From NCBI GenBank assembly GCA_903939355.1, contig CAJAHC010000393.1, positions 1 through 8,506 of the forward strand: a stretch of 8,506 bases of DNA, given 5' to 3'. The translations under genes and the position numbers were made by a program. Below the pieces are notes generated by a model. It did not search any database. It worked only from the letters and a program-made list of their open reading frames with translations, and was not told the origin of the DNA. Of this stretch, positions 6,380-8,506 are shown in pieces. The first letter of the stretch is position 1, and every line of letters starts with the position of its first letter. Source of the DNA: an uncultured Methylococcaceae bacterium. Its GTDB lineage: Bacteria > Pseudomonadota > Gammaproteobacteria > Methylococcales > Methylomonadaceae.

Positions 6380-7984
6380 CTACTTGTCAGCTATCATCGC
6401 CAAAGCCAAAGCCTCGGCAACTTTAATACCGTCAACCGCTGCTGACAGAATTCCACCGGCATAACCGGCACCTTCTCCGGCAGGATAAAGTCCCTGCGTG
6501 TTAATGCTTTGTAAATATTCATTACGTTTAATACGAATAGGTGATGAGGTGCGTGTTTCAACACCTGTCAATATTGCATCAGCCATCGCAAATCCTTTAA
6601 TTTTTTTATCAAAAGCAGGTAACGCCTCCCGTATTGCCTCTATCGCGTAAGCTGGCAAAGCACTACTTAAATCACCCAAATGCACCCCAGGTGTATAAGA
6701 AGGCTGCACAGAACCCAACGCTACCGAAGGTTTATTCGCTATAAAATCACCTACCAATTGCCCAGGTGCCTCATAAGTTGCTCCACCCAATTGATAAGCA
6801 TGTGCCTCCAACTGACGCTGAAAATCGATACCTGCCAAAGGACTACCGGGATAATCTTCAGGCGTAATGCCAACTACTATACCACTATTGGCATTGCGTT
6901 CATTTCGTGAATATTGGCTCATGCCATTAGTGACAACATGTCCCACCTCAGAAGTGGCGGCCACTACCGTTCCGCCAGGACACATACAAAAACTATAAAC
7001 TGCACGACCATTTTTACAATGATGCACTAACTTGTAATCAGCCGCGCCCAGTAAAGGATGCCCGGCATTATTACCATAACGGCATTTATCAATCAAAGAC
7101 TGTGGATGCTCAATTCTGAAGCCAATAGAAAAGGGCTTGGCCTCTATATAGACACCTTGCTCGTAAAGCATTTTAAAGGTATCACGCGCACTATGCCCGA
7201 CTGCCAACACAACATGATGCGTCAAAATGGTTTCACCATTAGCCAATGTGACACCACAGACTCTACCCTTTTCAATTTCAAGCCTATCGACCCGACTTTG
7301 AAAGCGAACCTCTCCACCCAAAGATTCTATGGTGGCACGCATTTGTTCGACCATAGTGACCAATTTAAATGTACCAATATGCGGCTTACTAACTCTTAGT
7401 ATTTCAGCAGGTGCACCGGCTTTAACAAATTCAGTGAGCACTTTACGACCATAATGCTTGGGATCTTTAATTTGAGTATAGAGCTTGCCATCAGAAAATG
7501 TTCCGGCCCCACCCTCACCAAACTGCACATTAGATTCAGGGTTAAAAATACCTTTTCTCCATAGTCCAAAAGTATCTTTGGTGCGCTCGCGAACTTCTTT
7601 ACCTCGCTCAAGAATGATGGGTTTAAAACCCATTTGCGCCAATAGCAAACCGGCAAACAAGCCACAAGGCCCAGTGCCGATAACTATGGGTCTACCCGTT
7701 ATTTCTTTGGTGGCTTGTGTTACGAACTGATAAGTAGTGTCTGGCGTTAAAGAAATCTGTAAATCATCTGCCATCCTTAGCAAGATATCTTTTTGATTCT
7801 TAATGTCCACATCAAGCGTATACACTAGGCTAATCGAGTCCCGTTTTCGGGCATCATGGCCTTGCCGAAATATAACGTAGCTGATCAACTCATCTTCACT
7901 AATGCCTAAGCGCTTGATAATGCCCGCTTTAATTGCATCTTCCAGATGATCTAAAGGAAGCTTAAGTTCAGTGATTCTCAACAT
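6380..7984 (-). CDS. FAD-dependent oxidoreductase of the COG2509 family, role unknown
   Basis: The product has 534 residues, close to the usual length of this family of uncharacterised NAD(FAD)-utilising dehydrogenases. An N-terminal domain (about 1-95) precedes a Rossmann FAD site, IVIGTGPCGLFAGLLLAQ (100-117), ending in the acidic residue of IILERGKE (E126), which would contact the ribose of FAD. Further family landmarks are FGEGGAGTFSDGKLYTQ (155-171), a second nucleotide-site strand VVLAVGHSARDTF (258-270), CMCPGG (333-338), ETRTSSPIRI (476-485) and the C-terminal FAD signature LYPAGEGAGYAGGILSAAVD (499-518). No signal peptide or membrane helix is seen, so it should be cytosolic. The substrate is unknown. 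The two cysteines of CMCPGG are notable but I cannot assign them a role. The ribosome site before the ATG at 7982-7984 is weak (GGA about 10 bases upstream). It is probably transcribed apart from the pump, given the 515-base gap. Family assignment is firm. Confidence 0.92.
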   Translation of the reverse strand: MLRITELKLPLDHLEDAIKAGIIKRLGISEDELISYVIFRQGHDARKRDSISLVYTLDVDIKNQKDILLRMADDLQISLTPDTTYQFVTQATKEITGRPIVIGTGPCGLFAGLLLAQMGFKPIILERGKEVRERTKDTFGLWRKGIFNPESNVQFGEGGAGTFSDGKLYTQIKDPKHYGRKVLTEFVKAGAPAEILRVSKPHIGTFKLVTMVEQMRATIESLGGEVRFQSRVDRLEIEKGRVCGVTLANGETILTHHVVLAVGHSARDTFKMLYEQGVYIEAKPFSIGFRIEHPQSLIDKCRYGNNAGHPLLGAADYKLVHHCKNGRAVYSFCMCPGGTVVAATSEVGHVVTNGMSQYSRNERNANSGIVVGITPEDYPGSPLAGIDFQRQLEAHAYQLGGATYEAPGQLVGDFIANKPSVALGSVQPSYTPGVHLGDLSSALPAYAIEAIREALPAFDKKIKGFAMADAILTGVETRTSSPIRIKRNEYLQSINTQGLYPAGEGAGYAGGILSAAVDGIKVAEALALAMIADK

Positions 7985-8001
7985 ATTTCATTATCCAATA
8001 A

Positions 8002-8020
8002 TGCCCTATTTTATAAGGCA
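8002..8020. repeat. Inverted repeat overlapping the oxidoreductase promoter region
   Basis: TGCCCTAT and ATAAGGCA flank TTT, with one mismatch in the 8-base arms. The repeat begins 18 bases upstream of the oxidoreductase ATG and includes the candidate -10 box of that gene (TATAAA, minus strand, 8010-8015). It could be an operator, or a short hairpin near the 5' end of the transcript. Confidence 0.4.
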
Positions 8021-8040
8021 CTATACATTTTTAGTGTTAA
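8010..8040 (-). promoter_or_regulatory. Candidate promoter for the oxidoreductase gene
   Basis: On the minus strand TTAACA (8035-8040, a 5-of-6 match to the -35 consensus) is followed after 19 bases by TATAAA (8010-8015). The spacer is longer than the ideal 17. The start would fall near 8003, leaving an untranslated leader of roughly 20 bases. Evidence is hexamer similarity alone. Confidence 0.3.
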
Positions 8041-8352
8041 AGTAATGGGAGTATTTTAAATAAAACGAGACGCTACAAGGCCCTTACAGATGAAAAGCTC
8101 AACGCCTTATTATTGCGCGCATTATTTTATTCTAAGGTAATCCTTTGCAAGGATCACATTTTACAGTAATGCCAGATTTCTTGTTAGTGTCTCCATTCAA
8201 GTGCTCAATTGCATAACAATTACTAAGAAAAGAAGGCTAGATAAGCCAATAAGTAAGTATTACCGACAGTTTTTATAACAATTTATTTTAATTGGAACGC
8301 ATTAATTCTATTTTCTATAGCAACAATCACACAATTTTTGAATATAATTAGT

Positions 8353-8382
8353 TTGTTAAACCAATAACCTATACGACATAAT
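8353..8382 (+). promoter_or_regulatory. Candidate promoter for the exported-protein gene
   Basis: TTGTTA (8353-8358) and CATAAT (8377-8382) are separated by 18 bases, matching the sigma70 hexamers at 4 and 5 of 6 positions. Transcription would start near 8389, giving a leader of about 43 bases before the ATG at 8432. A perfect TATAAT at 8343-8348 is an alternative -10 box but lacks a good -35 partner. Confidence 0.4.
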
Positions 8383-8431
8383 AACAACTATAAAAATTGA
8401 TGCTTCAAATAACAACAAGAGGGATAAAGCC

Positions 8432-8506
8432 ATGAAAAACTCAAAATTACTCGCACTATTTTGTATTGTTTATACCTTTTACATCAGTGCCTCTTATGCT
8501 TCAGAA
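8432..8506 (+). CDS. Exported protein, N-terminus only (3' end cut by window edge)
   Basis: Twenty-five codons are visible: a basic n-region (MKNSK), a hydrophobic core of about 14 residues (LLALFCIVYTFYIS), and a probable signal peptidase I site after A23 (S-Y-A before S24-E25). This is a Sec signal peptide, so the product is periplasmic, outer-membrane or secreted. There is no lipobox. The start is supported by GAGGG 8 bases upstream of the ATG. It diverges from the oxidoreductase, so the two need not be functionally linked. The mature protein lies outside the window and its function cannot be stated. Confidence 0.8.
   Translation, partial: MKNSKLLALFCIVYTFYISASYASE

Larger units (their letters stand above)
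7985..8431. other. Divergent intergenic region
   Basis: This is a 447-base AT-rich stretch between the minus-strand oxidoreductase and the plus-strand exported protein. It holds candidate promoters for both sides, the dyad at 8002-8020, and a 6-3-6 perfect inverted repeat ATCCTT-TGC-AAGGAT at 8140-8154. The last has no T run and does not look like a terminator. A plus-strand frame without a start codon (8041-8169) reads somewhat like protein, including YKALTDEKLNALLLRALF, but has no recognisable homology. No RNA gene or mobile-element remnant could be identified. Confidence 0.65.

Noticed and set aside
6680..7730. Plus- and minus-strand open frames of 76-113 codons inside the oxidoreductase gene
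   Set aside because: The oxidoreductase is continuous and full-length with family motifs throughout; these frames are shadows of it.
8140..8154. ATCCTT-TGC-AAGGAT hairpin as a transcription terminator
   Set aside because: There is no T run after the stem on either strand and no gene ends nearby in either direction.
5865..8431. Mobile element, attachment site or CRISPR array in the intergenic regions
   Set aside because: I found no spaced direct repeats, no terminal inverted repeats flanking a transposase frame, and no tRNA gene.

Overview
The window looks like ordinary chromosomal DNA from a moderately AT-rich Gram-negative bacterium. I judge G+C to be about 40% by eye. The outer-membrane and periplasmic lipoproteins, the tripartite RND pump and the style of the proteins suggest a gammaproteobacterium. 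A Legionella/Coxiella-type relative is possible, but the sequence does not prove this. I see no tRNA, rRNA, CRISPR array, insertion sequence or phage gene.

Layout. Bases 1-5864 hold a three-gene operon on the minus strand, transcribed from right to left. It begins with a NodT-type outer-membrane channel lipoprotein (4266-5864). Next is an AcrA-type periplasmic adaptor lipoprotein (3017 to about 4192, or to 4261 if the longer start is used). Last is an AcrB/HAE1-type inner-membrane RND permease (start at 3020, running off the left edge). Together they should form one envelope-spanning proton-driven efflux pump. The order channel-adaptor-permease differs from the common adaptor-permease-channel order. 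Adaptor and permease overlap by 4 bases (ATGA). No regulator gene lies beside the operon inside the window.

Bases 5865-6379 are a 515-base AT-rich gap. It contains a candidate promoter with a perfect -10 box for the pump operon, an operator-like dyad at the expected transcription start, a perfect 14-base palindrome, and two mutually exclusive small ORF candidates on opposite strands.

Bases 6380-7984 (minus strand) encode a COG2509-type FAD-dependent oxidoreductase of unknown physiological role, probably a separate transcription unit. Bases 7985-8431 are a divergent intergenic region with a candidate promoter for each side and two dyads. At 8432 a plus-strand gene begins; only its first 25 codons, a Sec signal peptide, are visible.

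The main things to look at again are the likely GTG start of the adaptor, the altered drug-binding pocket of the permease, and the operator-like dyad before the pump. I found nothing that amounts to a new biological system.
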